Shown here: piece after piece, positions 16,992 to 26,270 of the stretch
How positions within the stretch are numbered: the stretch's first letter is position 1
Layout: every line of letters starts with the position of its first letter
Source: Acidipila sp. EB88
GTDB taxonomy: Bacteria > Acidobacteriota > Terriglobia > Terriglobales > Acidobacteriaceae
DNA length: 64,000 nucleotides
Assembly: GCF_003858395.1 (NCBI RefSeq)
Contig: NZ_QWEV01000002.1
Span: 1 to 64,000 of the forward strand
Direction of reading: 5' to 3'
Made by a program: the position numbers and the translations under genes
The notes under the pieces: model-generated
Told to the model about the DNA's origin: nothing
Seen by the model: only the letters and a program-made list of their open reading frames with translations
Databases searched by the model: none

Positions 16992-19589
16992 TTACAGAGT
17001 GCCGTTGGGGTCACCAACGATTTGGAAGCTGGCCCAGAAATATGGCGCCAGCCCCTGATTGAGCATTTCGAGCTGAGCCGTACGTAAGGCGTCAACCTTC
17101 CGCTTGTGAGCAGCAAGTTCCATATAGAAGGCTTCCATCACATGCGGCGCGGCGTGGTCGTCCACCTCCCAAAGGGTGGACACTACCGAGTCCGCTCCGG
17201 CTTCGATAAAAGCATTCACAAGGTTTGTCACGCCTGCTTCACCAACGGGACCAACTCCCGTGTTGCAAGCGGATAAAGTGACGAGCCTCGCGTTGAGATG
17301 CAGCCCGCGAATCTCGCGAACTTGGAGCAAACCATCGTCCTCGCCCTCTGCACCATCAGGCGCGAAAACGAGTGATGATCAGTCTGGGTAATCCAGATCG
17401 ACGTAGCCATGTAGAGCGAGATGAACAACCTCTGTGCTCGCGAGATCAAGGTGTTTGAAGTGGGTCTCAGTGGCGTCAGATCCTAGGAGAATAGTGCTTG
17501 GATGAGGGAGGTCCTTCGCGATTGTCTCCACTTCGGCCTGGCTCTCCGGTAAGGGAACCAGTTGACTTCTCTGTGGTCCTGAAATTGCACGGACAATGGG
17601 ATTTCGGTCGTCTGTATGCTGGGTCCAGGCTGCGACACCTACGTATGGAAGTGAATCTAACGATTGCCCCTCCACGCGCTTATTGAGCAGATCGAAGACA
17701 GTTGCCGAAGGCGTTACATCGACGGTGTGTGTAGAAAGCACGTAGGAAGATCCGTCTTTCAAAGCAGCGAAGGGCAGCAGATGCAGGGCTCCATCCGGCA
17801 CGATGATGAGGTCGGTTTTCGCGCTGTACTGCTTCACCGGCTGAAGCAGCTCCCCGAAGAGTTTCCCGGCTAGTGCTGTGTCCTCTTTCTTGGTTGCGAT
17901 CTCCTTCCGGTAGCGATTGGCATCTGCCTCAATCGTGGCTTTGGACGGCAGGCTGTAGGGGGTTACCGAATCGCGTGTGATCGCGAAAGCATATGAAGCG
18001 GGTTCAGCCAGAACGTATTCGATCAGGACAGTGCTGGGGGAGAGCGCCTTTTGTACGGTTGCGAGCCGTACTGGATGAGTAATCGTCTGTTGGGCAAGTG
18101 CGCTCGGGCTGATTTGCAGCTCAGTGTTGTAGATCGCGTTTAGAAGACGGGTTCTTTCCTCTGGGTCCTCGGCCTGGATCAGAGCCACGTTCAGAGCGTT
18201 CAACTTTCGCTCGGCTGGTGTTGTCGCGTGGACTGGCTGAATCTCGTGGTGCTCGATCGCATCGGTTTCAATGCGCCCTCTGACCTTTTCCAGAGTTTGC
18301 AGTGCTTCGTCGTACCGTTTCTGTCCAGCTAGAGAGGCAAAATAGCCGGAATATACGTCGCTCATCTCGGCCAGGAGCTGACGTTGGTTGCCTGCGGTGG
18401 CGGCGTGCTGAAGCATGTTGTCAACGAGCGCCATGCTCTTCCGGTACAGCACGTCAGACTGTCTAGCGTTCCCCATCTTCAATGCAATTTCGGCCTTGAT
18501 TGCGAGGTTTCGCGGAACGATATACAGCTCGTCAGGAATCTCCGTGTTGGCTTGGATTGCGTCGTTGATCGAGGCCAGTGCGCTAGACAGATTGCCTTGG
18601 TGTTCGTATGCCTGGGCGAGCAGTCCCGCTGCATCGGCAACTCCGCGCGGGTTGGTGATGCGGCGAGAGATCTTTATGGCTTCGGAGTAATCTGCTATCG
18701 AAGCGTCCCAGTGTTTAAGGTCGCGATAGATCGAACCTCTAGAGATGTAAACCTGGGTCTTATGGCCGTCGTAGACCGTTCCCTGGAGGTTCGTCAGGGA
18801 CTCATTTGCAAGTCTGAGAGCCGCGTCGTATTGATGCAGACCCTCCAGCGCGTCGATCTTGCCGTAGATGGCGATGGTAGGCGATGCAAGCTCAGGATGT
18901 AGAGCGGCAAGCCTGATCGCCTCGTTCAGAGGCGTCAGAGCTTCTTTGTACCGCCGAACCTGAACCAATCCAACACCGAAAACGCTGGCATATCGCACTG
19001 TGGCCGCAGGGTCGCGCTCTACTTTGGACAAGCCCCATGCTTTCGTGACCTGATCTTTGGCCGTTTCTGTATCCCCAAGAATGAACGCGGCTATTCCTTG
19101 GTCTCCAACGGCGCGGGTCGCCTGAGCTAGATGACGTTGCTTCAAAGCAAGCCGTTCAACCTCCTGCCAGGTCGCCCGCGCCTGAGCTGCGTCATAGTCG
19201 ATCTCGAAGCCTCCAAGAACCGTCAGAAGCCGAAGCCTTGTTTCGGGATCATGGGCAGCTGGAAGCTGCAAGGCTTCAGTCACACGGAGGATGTTGCTCC
19301 GAAGGCTCACTCTTTCGTCGGGCGGTAGCTGGCTGACTGCGGCATAAAGAGCCTTCGACTGCTCGTGCTGAGACTCGAAGAGATGCTCAGCCCTTGCATA
19401 AAGCGGCTGGGCATCCGTCCATCGGCTGTTCCATGCCAAAGCGTCTGCGCGGTCCAGTAAACCTTGGGCTGACTCCGGTGGAGCTGAGCTGTGGTGCGGC
19501 GAAACGGCGTAAAAGTACGCTCCAGCCGCCAGCCCGAATGTCACTCCCAAAGCTACGGCTACTTTCTTGGCCCGACTGCGTTTCGACAT
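16992..19589 (-). pseudogene. TPR-CHAT (caspase-like) protein interrupted by an in-frame TGA
   Basis: An 865-codon frame. It has an N-terminal membrane anchor (VAVALGVTFGLAAGAYFYAV), about 400 residues of tetratricopeptide-like helices, then a CHAT peptidase domain. The catalytic His is in VVHLALHGYVDLDYPD and the catalytic Cys in LVTLSACNTG. Between them a TGA at 17379-17381 replaces what is probably an Arg codon (CGA in relatives); reading continues in the same frame to 16992. The stop removes the Cys half. A second start at 17330 could make only a 112-residue fragment. It heads a two-gene operon with the S41-like protein. CHAT proteases are known from signalling and defence, including the CRISPR Craspase. 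Confidence 0.85.
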
Positions 19590-19977
19590 CTCTCGATTTT
19601 ATGTTTTTTCTTCGCCCTTCCCCAGGCGGCGGAGCCCCTACAAACGTTTACGGGGTTAGTGAGGCACACCCATGCTCTCCGACGCGCTTCTTGATGCCTT
19701 TCTGGGCGATCTGGCACAGCTCTAATCGCAAGCCTCAACACTCTAAAGATCCCTGACCTCGTTCAGCAAAGTCATCTTAAGGTGACCTTGAGCCCTTCTC
19801 AAGTGGATGCATGGGCCCTAGAGGAAGGCTATGCGCGAAAAGGTCCCTTGCATGTCGGGGTTTGTTCTGTGTCGAAAAATGAACGGTGTCTGATCCACAT
19901 CCATCGGCCTTCGAACATCGTGAAAACATCTTGAGATTTCCTGTACAACATGCAATCTCTTGCTTCCTTATTAGGCG
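19590..19977. other. Intergenic region before the iterons
   Basis: These 388 bases between the CHAT gene start and the first iteron show no convincing gene on either strand. Short frames here lack ribosome-binding sites and family likeness. The CHAT promoter should lie near 19590-19650, but I could not pick a clear -35/-10 pair. Confidence 0.5.
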
Positions 19978-21114
19978 AGACCGGGAAGTGCTGAATCTCA
20001 GACTGGGAGGTGCGGGCATTATGACCGGGAGGTGCAAGCACTGCGACTGGAAGGTGCGGAACGTGTGACCGGAAAGTGCTGGGAAATCTTGCAAAATCAA
20101 CAACGGATTGTGGAAAAGAAAATCGTTGAGCAATCTTGCTTCACGAGTTGATTGAAAATGCAGCATTTTCTTAAGGCGACTCGAATTCAAACCCCACTAT
20201 GACCGGGAAGTGCTGGCAAATGTGCCATGGGTAAGTGACCGGGAAGTGCTGGCGAAACGTGCCATGGGAAAGTGACCGGGAAGTGCTGGCCAACGTGCTT
20301 TAGGCAGGTGACTGGGAAGTGCTGCCAATATGCCTCAGGCAAATGACTGGGAAGTGCTGCCAATACGCCACAGGCAAATGACTGGGAAGTGCTGGTCAAC
20401 TTGCTCTAGGAAGTGACCGGAAAGTGCTGACCAATGTGCTTTAGGGAAGTGACCGGGGAGTGCTACCAATGTGCCTCAGGCAAATGACCGGGAAATGCGG
20501 CTGGGAGGCTAGATGCAATCAATCTTGATTGTGGCAGCCGCGCACTTCCAGTCCCGAGACTACATCATTGCTGATCTCCGGATCGTGTCAAAGCATGCTC
20601 TATTTGCATGCATTCGGAAGTGCAACTATCCGCTAACCTCGAAGCGCTAACGCAAACTATTAACCTCCCCATTCGAGTGAGGTAAACGCACAAAAATGTG
20701 GTCCGATTAAGAGGAAGAACAGCCGGTAAATGGAGGCACAGCAATCCTGAAAACACCCCAACATCAACCCTATTTAGGCTAAGGAGTCACCGCTTTTAAC
20801 AGATCCTGCAATTAGGGCATTGTGACTTCAGCGAACGCTTGAACCGATGACTGGGAAGTGCTGAAAGCAAAAGGAAACTGAGCTGCAAGAAAGATGTCAT
20901 TGAAATGAAAGCCAAACCTGACCGGGAGGTGCTGCTACAACGCCTTCTTTGCCTAGTAGCTACATCGCACCAAAGACAAGTGACCTCGAATGAGCTATTT
21001 ACAAAGCAGGGCTCAGATTTTCGGCGATTCTTCTGATGCAGATCAAGGTTCGCACAGGGAACATACCCGAGCCATTTTGACCGGGAAGTGCCGAGCTTTG
21101 ACCCAGGAGTGCGG
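19978..21114 (+). repeat. oriV: Iteron array, candidate replication origin (oriV)
   Basis: About 18 same-direction copies of TGACCGGGAAGTGCTG or close variants. A regular core of nine starts at 20200, 20236, 20273, 20309, 20344, 20379, 20414, 20450 and 20485 (35-37 bp apart). Each core unit also carries a second conserved part (GTGCC/GTGCTTTAGG). Outlying copies lie at 19978, 20000, 20022, 20044, 20066, 20848, 20919, 21078 and 21099. A less GC-rich stretch follows the core at about 20520-20800. The array ends 42 bases from the stop of the RepA gene. This is the layout of a theta-type iteron origin bound by its initiator. Confidence 0.88.
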
Positions 21115-21155
21115 TTTGCTCCACTCACATAAGACTCTAAAACCGCAATTCTAGG

Positions 21156-22133
21156 CTAGGCTTCGTGCCGATTGGGTACTGGTAAACGGCGTGCCGCTCG
21201 GGCCTGGGGCAGGAAGTGCACGCCTGCCTTTGGGGGGCCAATTCGTAAGCCAGCTTTCTCGGCTTCAGCGTTGATCTCCGGCCAGATTGTCTTGAAAACC
21301 GTGATTGCTTCCTTGAACCTCGTGCGTATCCGGCTAGTCACACTGTCTTCCTGCCAAAGTTGCTCGCGAAGGCTTCCCCATGGGATCAGTGTTTCGGTTT
21401 GAGCGGAGAAGCTCCGCCAGTAAAGGAAGATGAGGTGGTCCTGAAGCTGCGATTTTTTCTTCGTAGCTTGGAGGAGTTCGAAAGGAACAGGTACGTGGTA
21501 CTGCAATATCTCCTTGAAGATGCGCTCACCTAAGCGAAAGCCGAAGGTTGGAGTGTCGAGCAGCAGGAGGGATTGCCCGTTCTTGGCCGCCTTCATGTCT
21601 ACGGAAGTCGGCAAGTGCGACTCTTCGATAAAAGGTACAAGCACGGTTGACTCGGTACTTCCCTTCCTGACCACTCCTATGGTCAGGCCGGTAAGCCGCA
21701 AATACCTCTGTTTCAAATCCTTGCGGTTCTTACCGCTGTCGGCCATCCCAACATCTTTAAGAAATTCTGTCGCTGTGTCCCAACTCACAATAGGAGATTT
21801 CGTCTTTATCGCCTTATCTATCATCCAGTGCAAAAGCGTTCGATCGGAGCCATATGGCATACCAATCCCATCAAGTCCTGCACTAAAGGTGACCGAAACT
21901 GTGGAACCATCGCCCAGCCTTGCCCGACGAACAATCTTTGTTTCAGCCGTAGGGCTATAAGGAAGGCCGCAAAGAACCATGGCTTGCGCAATTTGGGTCA
22001 TCTGAATGCCGAGCGCGCCTGCATCCCGCTTCTCGCGTAGGCGCACAAGATCCTGAATAAACCGATCTTTGCTTTGGCTTTCCTCAGCCTGGCGGTCGCG
22101 CTTTTTCGCAAGACTTGGATCATTCTTTATCAT
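21156..22133 (-). CDS. repA: RepA-type plasmid replication initiator
   Basis: A 325-residue protein of the plasmid-encoded RepA family. Recognisable parts are the N-terminal MTQIAQAMVLCGLPYSPT, the central SAGLDGIGMPYGSDRTLLHW, and a winged-helix-like second half. A basic C-terminus (ARAARRLPVPNRHEA) follows. Its stop faces the iterons, which are its expected binding sites. The gene follows the partition RHH gene by 14 bases on the same strand, so partition and replication genes form one operon. Confidence 0.85.
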   Translation of the reverse strand: MIKNDPSLAKKRDRQAEESQSKDRFIQDLVRLREKRDAGALGIQMTQIAQAMVLCGLPYSPTAETKIVRRARLGDGSTVSVTFSAGLDGIGMPYGSDRTLLHWMIDKAIKTKSPIVSWDTATEFLKDVGMADSGKNRKDLKQRYLRLTGLTIGVVRKGSTESTVLVPFIEESHLPTSVDMKAAKNGQSLLLLDTPTFGFRLGERIFKEILQYHVPVPFELLQATKKKSQLQDHLIFLYWRSFSAQTETLIPWGSLREQLWQEDSVTSRIRTRFKEAITVFKTIWPEINAEAEKAGLRIGPPKAGVHFLPQARAARRLPVPNRHEA

Positions 22134-22147
22134 GCGTTGATCTCCGA

Positions 22148-22531
22148 TCAGAGGTAGCGCTGAAGATTCAAGTCGATTGCTTCATTGATTAGGTCTGTTT
22201 GGTTGACCTCGTGTTTCTGCGCTGCTAGCTCGAGTTTGTCCTTCAGGCTCTGCGGCATGCGAAAGCTGACCAAAACTGATCGTTCCCGCTGTTTCTTTTT
22301 TAAAAGCGAGCCATGTTGCCCAAAAGCAATTGGAGAGATGTCGACAGCTTCGCGCGTCTTGACCTGACTTCCCTGTGGCTGCTCGCCTTTCTCTTCAATC
22401 CTCGCTGACCCGGGCATGCTGTCGAGAAGACGAGCTTCTGCCTCAGCTGAGACCGTCGACCTCGATGGTTCTCGCATGATCGTTGGTCTAAGGTTGTGAA
22501 ATGCAGATTTCACTGATGTACGGCTAGACAT
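22148..22531 (-). CDS. Partition-partner ribbon-helix-helix protein (ParG/omega-like)
   Basis: A 127-residue protein with a flexible, charged N-terminal 75 residues and a C-terminal ribbon-helix-helix fold (about residues 84-127). The strand is SVLVSFRMP, and the helices are SLKDKLELAAQKHEV and TDLINEAIDLNLQRYL. It overlaps the 3' end of parA by 22 bases. This matches the small CopG-fold centromere-binding partners of ParF/delta-type ParA proteins, which bind arrays of short repeats and use the unstructured tail to stimulate ATPase activity. Confidence 0.78.
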   Translation of the reverse strand: MSSRTSVKSAFHNLRPTIMREPSRSTVSAEAEARLLDSMPGSARIEEKGEQPQGSQVKTREAVDISPIAFGQHGSLLKKKQRERSVLVSFRMPQSLKDKLELAAQKHEVNQTDLINEAIDLNLQRYL

Positions 22532-23198
22532 TTCGAAATTACCTCCTTGGTGAGTGAAAGTATCTCTTCTGCAGCTTTCGATGATGGTGCGAACTCTACT
22601 ACTGTCTGCCCGCTGGCTGGCGCTTCCGCAAATGGCGTCCGGTCATGAACCTCCGAGTCGAAAATGGCAATGTCTATTCCCTGATCAGCAAACATCGACA
22701 TCGCGCCTTCTTTAGCGCTCCGGCCAAGTCGATTGCTCGCGTGTTTTGCGTTCAGGAGGAGAAAAACCTTCTGCTCCGGCCGCACTGTAGCCACGTCACA
22801 AAGGACGGGAAGCATGATGGAGGTCGCGAGAAAGTCAATCGGTGTCGGCCGGGTGGGAATGATGACAAAGTCTGCAGCAAGCAGGGCAGAACGCGTCACA
22901 GTGCCGAAGCCTTTTTTCTCTGTTCCTGGGGGCAGTCGATGATCACTACTTCGTACGACGAGTTCGCGATCACCTTGGGGAGTTCTTTATGGATCGAAGG
23001 GGTGGACATAGCGATTACATCAAAGTTCAAGCGGCTATCTTCCGAGCGGTTCCGCCACTCAGTAGCACTCCCCTGTGGGTCTGCATCAACTACCAATACT
23101 CGAACTCCTGCCGCTGCAAGGCCGCCAGCAACGTTCATGCATGTAGTTGTTTTGCCGCAGCCGCCTTTTTGGTTTGCTATGGCTATCGTTATAGACAT
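22510..23198 (-). pseudogene. parA: ParA partition ATPase, frameshifted in a five-G run
   Basis: A Walker-type ATPase for plasmid segregation. The first frame (23198 to about 22932) has the deviant Walker [11 protein letters not shown], the switch motif [13 protein letters not shown] and VVIIDCP. The second frame (to 22510) continues [20 protein letters not shown]. One base is missing in a run of five G (22928-22932 on the plus strand); a sixth would restore [18 protein letters not shown]. Total length would be about 230 residues, the size of small ParF/delta-like proteins. A homopolymer position makes an assembly error quite possible. Confidence 0.85.
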
Positions 23199-24364
23199 GA
23201 GAGATGTATAGCAGTAATGCTAGGTGTATGGGTAGACATACATCGCGCTGTACATCACCCGGGTACCAACATCGTTACTCCTTTAAGGCCGGAGTGTCCA
23301 AGATCAGGTCCCAGAGTGGGTAGCTACTGCCCGGCCTGACTGTTGATGTCTCTAGAGAGCTAGACGCGTGACTGTACAGCAAGACATATGTCCTGATGTA
23401 CATAACATTGCACGCGCTGCTAAATGAAAGCTCGAGACAGTCTCCACAAGCCTCTGAGAACAGAGCGCCGTGCCTGCTGCCGTGTCGCAAGCTGATGGAG
23501 CTCCTAAATACCGCGAATCTAGGCTGGCCTGAGCCGCTAAAACAAAGATCCAGAAGGCGTATGTTTTTACGCGTATCTATGTAGCTAGATAGCCAGATAC
23601 TAGTACAGCCTTTTAGGTATACGAGGATACAGCGGTATAGCAGCGAGCCAATACAAGCGGGTAGACAGCCGTACAGCCCTACAGCTATTTAAAAGTATCA
23701 CACATACATATAGCCATATATCCAGACCGACATACGTCTGTACATCTATATGGTCGTACATCTTACACCCATTAGTCCGTTCTGCCATACAGCTGCGAAG
23801 CAGTACGGCAGTACAGCAGTACAGCCACGCCAGAGTATATAAATGCAGCCAGACAGCCAGACAGCCAGACAGCCACACAGCCAGACAGCCGCACAGCCAG
23901 ACATACATCCATACAGCCATGTCGCCATGCCGCCTATGCTCAGCAAGAGTGTCTTAGAGCCACGCAGCACTACATTGCCAAGGCTATACAGCAACACAGC
24001 CAGCAGCGCAGCCATAAGGGCATGTGCACAGACATACATTCATCCATGAGGCGCCTGGATGTGGCGAAAGCTACCTTTTCTACATTGCCCCACATCGATC
24101 GCAGCAAGAACCGACTTGAAGGCCCGCCTAGTAGGCACTAGTGAAAGGCCGTACCTTTTAGCTGCCGAGGGCCGCTAGGCACCAAATAAAGCTGCGTTGG
24201 AGCTTTGATTCACCCAATCACTTCCAAAGTCACCCGGTGAGCCATACAGCGATCCATATTTCTAGACATACAGTTGTACGGTGGTTCGAAGACAGCTGGA
24301 TGCAATGCGCTTTCTGCCGCTCGCACCGTCCTACGAGCCCCATCTTCTACAGCATGCACTTCTC
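23199..24364. other. Long repeat-rich noncoding region upstream of parA, candidate centromere
   Basis: About 1.1 kb without a convincing gene. From about 23,560 to 24,050 it is full of degenerate TACAG/ACAGCC/ACATAC units with short periods of 8-10 bases, for example the GCAGTAC copies near 23,800 and TACATC/TATATGG near 23,740. Frames crossing it would encode only WLSGC/LAVW-type repeat peptides and are artefacts of the repeats. A partition site made of many short repeats upstream of parA is usual for ParA/RHH systems. Confidence 0.55.
23843..23898 (+). repeat. Seven tandem 8-bp repeats (AGACAGCC)
   Basis: Seven consecutive octamers, four of them exactly AGACAGCC, the others ATGCAGCC, ACACAGCC and GCACAGCC. 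The pattern decays into ATACAGCC-like units to the right. The 8-base pitch equals a 4-base box plus 4-base spacer, as described for ParG binding arrays, which supports a centromere role. Confidence 0.7.
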
Positions 24365-24946
24365 CTAGACACAAGAATCCAGCCGCCTAGACCGCTCGTC
24401 CAGTCGCAATCGCTCGAACATTTCCTGCATTTCGTCTACTTCCGGAACCTGGCGGGGCACAGGGGGCGCCTCAAGGGAGGCCTCGATGGAGCCGAGATCC
24501 TGTTCCAGGGCCAGTACGAGCAGGTAGAGGTTCTGGAGCAGGGAAGCGGGATCGGCGCCGCGGATCTCGATCCGGCCGGGCTCGATCTGGATCTCAGGCG
24601 GAAGGTCGCGGAGCATCACGGCGTGGAGGTCCTCGGGGAGGTCGACCTTGAGCGACCGCGGCCGAGGCACAGGTTCGGCGAACAGGAGCCGTTCGCGGTG
24701 GGCAGCAGTGAGGTCGTCCGCAGAGTCGACTGCTTCCAGGTAGCGGAGCAGGGCGGCGCGGGAGACCAGGTAGGTTCCGCCGATGTTTTGGACCTCGCCG
24801 ATGGCGCGCATGAGGGATTGGGCGGTGACGCGCTGGACCGCGAAAACCCGCTCGAGGTCGCGCCGGGTCCAGCTTTCCGTGACAGAATGCCGCACCCGCT
24901 CGGCGATCTCGCCGGCCCGATGCCGCCAGGAAACGGTCCTAGCCAC
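24365..24946 (-). CDS. Conserved protein divergent from the integrase, unknown function
   Basis: A 193-residue protein that I do not recognise. Residues 1-70 look like a DNA-binding helix-turn-helix: ESWTRRDLERVFAVQRVTAQ, then LMRAIGEV and a wing-like GGTYLVSRAALLRYL. The middle is charged. The C-terminal part, VLALEQDLGSIEASLEAP to a basic-acidic end, is helical and could be a coiled coil. It faces the integrase across 100 bases, a layout typical of an integrase with its own excision or regulatory partner. That role is inference. Confidence 0.65.
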   Translation of the reverse strand: MARTVSWRHRAGEIAERVRHSVTESWTRRDLERVFAVQRVTAQSLMRAIGEVQNIGGTYLVSRAALLRYLEAVDSADDLTAAHRERLLFAEPVPRPRSLKVDLPEDLHAVMLRDLPPEIQIEPGRIEIRGADPASLLQNLYLLVLALEQDLGSIEASLEAPPVPRQVPEVDEMQEMFERLRLDERSRRLDSCV

Positions 24947-25046
24947 GTCTTTTGCCTCCAGAGAGCACGCTTCGAGGGTACCCTATTGTTGGCTGACCTG
25001 CCGATAATGCATGTCGTGGATGCTGTAAACTGACCCACGATAAGAG

Positions 25047-26144
25047 ATGCTTCTCAGGGGTCAGCGTGTTATGGTGCCTTTCAAGGTCAAAATAGGCCTG
25101 CCAAGAGGGAGTGCTGTGACCGATAAGGGCAACCAGGACCTAACCTTAAAGCTGAGTTCTCCAGGGCTGGGTTTTGCCAGCATAAAGCCCACCCTTCCGC
25201 GGCTCGCGCCCGACGATCCACTCTGGCGGACGGCCGAGGCTGCCAACCAGTACGTGCTGGCCGCGAAATCCCCCGCAACCCGTCGGGCCTACGCGGCAGA
25301 CTGGCGTCACTTCGGGGCGTGGTGCCTCGAGCACGGTCTCCTGTCGCTCCCGGCGGAGCCCGCGACGGTCGCCCTCTATCTGGCCGCCCTGGGCGCGACC
25401 CATAAACCAGCCACGATCACTCGGCGGCTGACCGCAATCACCGCAGTGCACGGGGAGGCAGACTTTCCATCGCCCGCCAACCTTTCGCATCGCCTGGTTG
25501 CCGACACCCTGCACGGGATCCGCCGGACGCTCGGGACGTCCCAGAAAGCAAAAGAGCCGCTTTCGGTCACCCAACTCGTTAAAGTGCTCGACCACCTCGA
25601 AGGCGGACTGCTCGCCGCCCGCGACCGGGCGCTGCTCTTGATCGGCTTCTCCGGGGGGCTGCGCCGGTCGGAACTCGCCGCCTTATCTATAGAGAAGCTC
25701 GAGTGGCACAAGACCGGGATCACGATCCAGCTCGATCGCTCCAAGACCGACCAGGAAGGGGAGGGCAGGGAGGTGGAGATCCCGATCGGCATCCACCCGG
25801 AAACCTGCCCGGTGCGGGCGCTCCAAAACTGGCTTGAACGGGCGAACCTCAAGGACGGCCGGGTGTTTCGCCGGGTCGACCGCCACGGCAATGTCGGCGC
25901 GGCTCTCGACAAGGACTCGATCGGGGTCATCGTGCAAAGGTCTGTGAAGCGAGCCGGGCTCGCCGCGAAGCACTACGGCGGCCACTCGCTGCGCGCCGGC
26001 TTCGCGACCCAGGCCTATCTGAAAGGTGCGACTGAGCTCGAGATCATGCAGCAGACCGGCCACCGCTCCCTCAGCATGGTCCGTCGTTACATCCGCGAAG
26101 GTAAGAAACTGCGGCAGACTGCGGCCGGGAAGCTAGGGCTGTAG
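25047..26144 (+). CDS. Tyrosine recombinase/integrase, copy 1
   Basis: A 365-residue site-specific recombinase. The core-binding domain spans about residues 65-170 (SPATRRAYAADWRHFGAWC). The catalytic domain has Arg in GLRRSEL, Lys in DRSKTDQ, His and Arg in GHSLRAGF, His in TGHRSLS and the nucleophile Tyr in RRYIREG. The end, AAGKLGL, is shared with copy 2. GTG at 25116 (with GAGGGAG upstream) is an alternative start that removes 23 poorly conserved residues. A CTGACCC/GGGTCAG inverted repeat (25030-25064) surrounds the first start and may be an operator or recombinase site. Confidence 0.92.
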   Translation: MLLRGQRVMVPFKVKIGLPRGSAVTDKGNQDLTLKLSSPGLGFASIKPTLPRLAPDDPLWRTAEAANQYVLAAKSPATRRAYAADWRHFGAWCLEHGLLSLPAEPATVALYLAALGATHKPATITRRLTAITAVHGEADFPSPANLSHRLVADTLHGIRRTLGTSQKAKEPLSVTQLVKVLDHLEGGLLAARDRALLLIGFSGGLRRSELAALSIEKLEWHKTGITIQLDRSKTDQEGEGREVEIPIGIHPETCPVRALQNWLERANLKDGRVFRRVDRHGNVGAALDKDSIGVIVQRSVKRAGLAAKHYGGHSLRAGFATQAYLKGATELEIMQQTGHRSLSMVRRYIREGKKLRQTAAGKLGL

Positions 26145-26270
26145 CCCACTAACAAGCGATCGAAGCAGAGCGTGTGACGAGTAACGTCTGCGAGGGCACG
26201 TCATCTCGGGTGCAAGCAGAAGACTGCCGCCACAGGGGACAACAGGTGGACCTCTAATAGCGCGGTAGAG

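Noticed and set aside
20187..20399. Minus-strand frame rich in FPVTC/ALPGH repeats
   Set aside because: It is the iteron array read as protein; the 35-36 bp repeats account for it fully.
19590..21150. CRISPR array
   Set aside because: The repeats are direct and regular, but the interval between them is itself conserved and no cas genes are present; a RepA gene is adjacent, so they are iterons.
23600..24039. Minus-strand frames encoding Trp/Leu/Gly/Cys repeat peptides
   Set aside because: They exist only because the DNA is a short tandem repeat without stops in that frame; there are no start signals and no family likeness.
24281..25033. Plus-strand 250-residue frame opposite the 193-residue gene
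   Set aside because: It is the antisense of a frame with better codon pattern and domain-like sequence, and it lacks a ribosome site.
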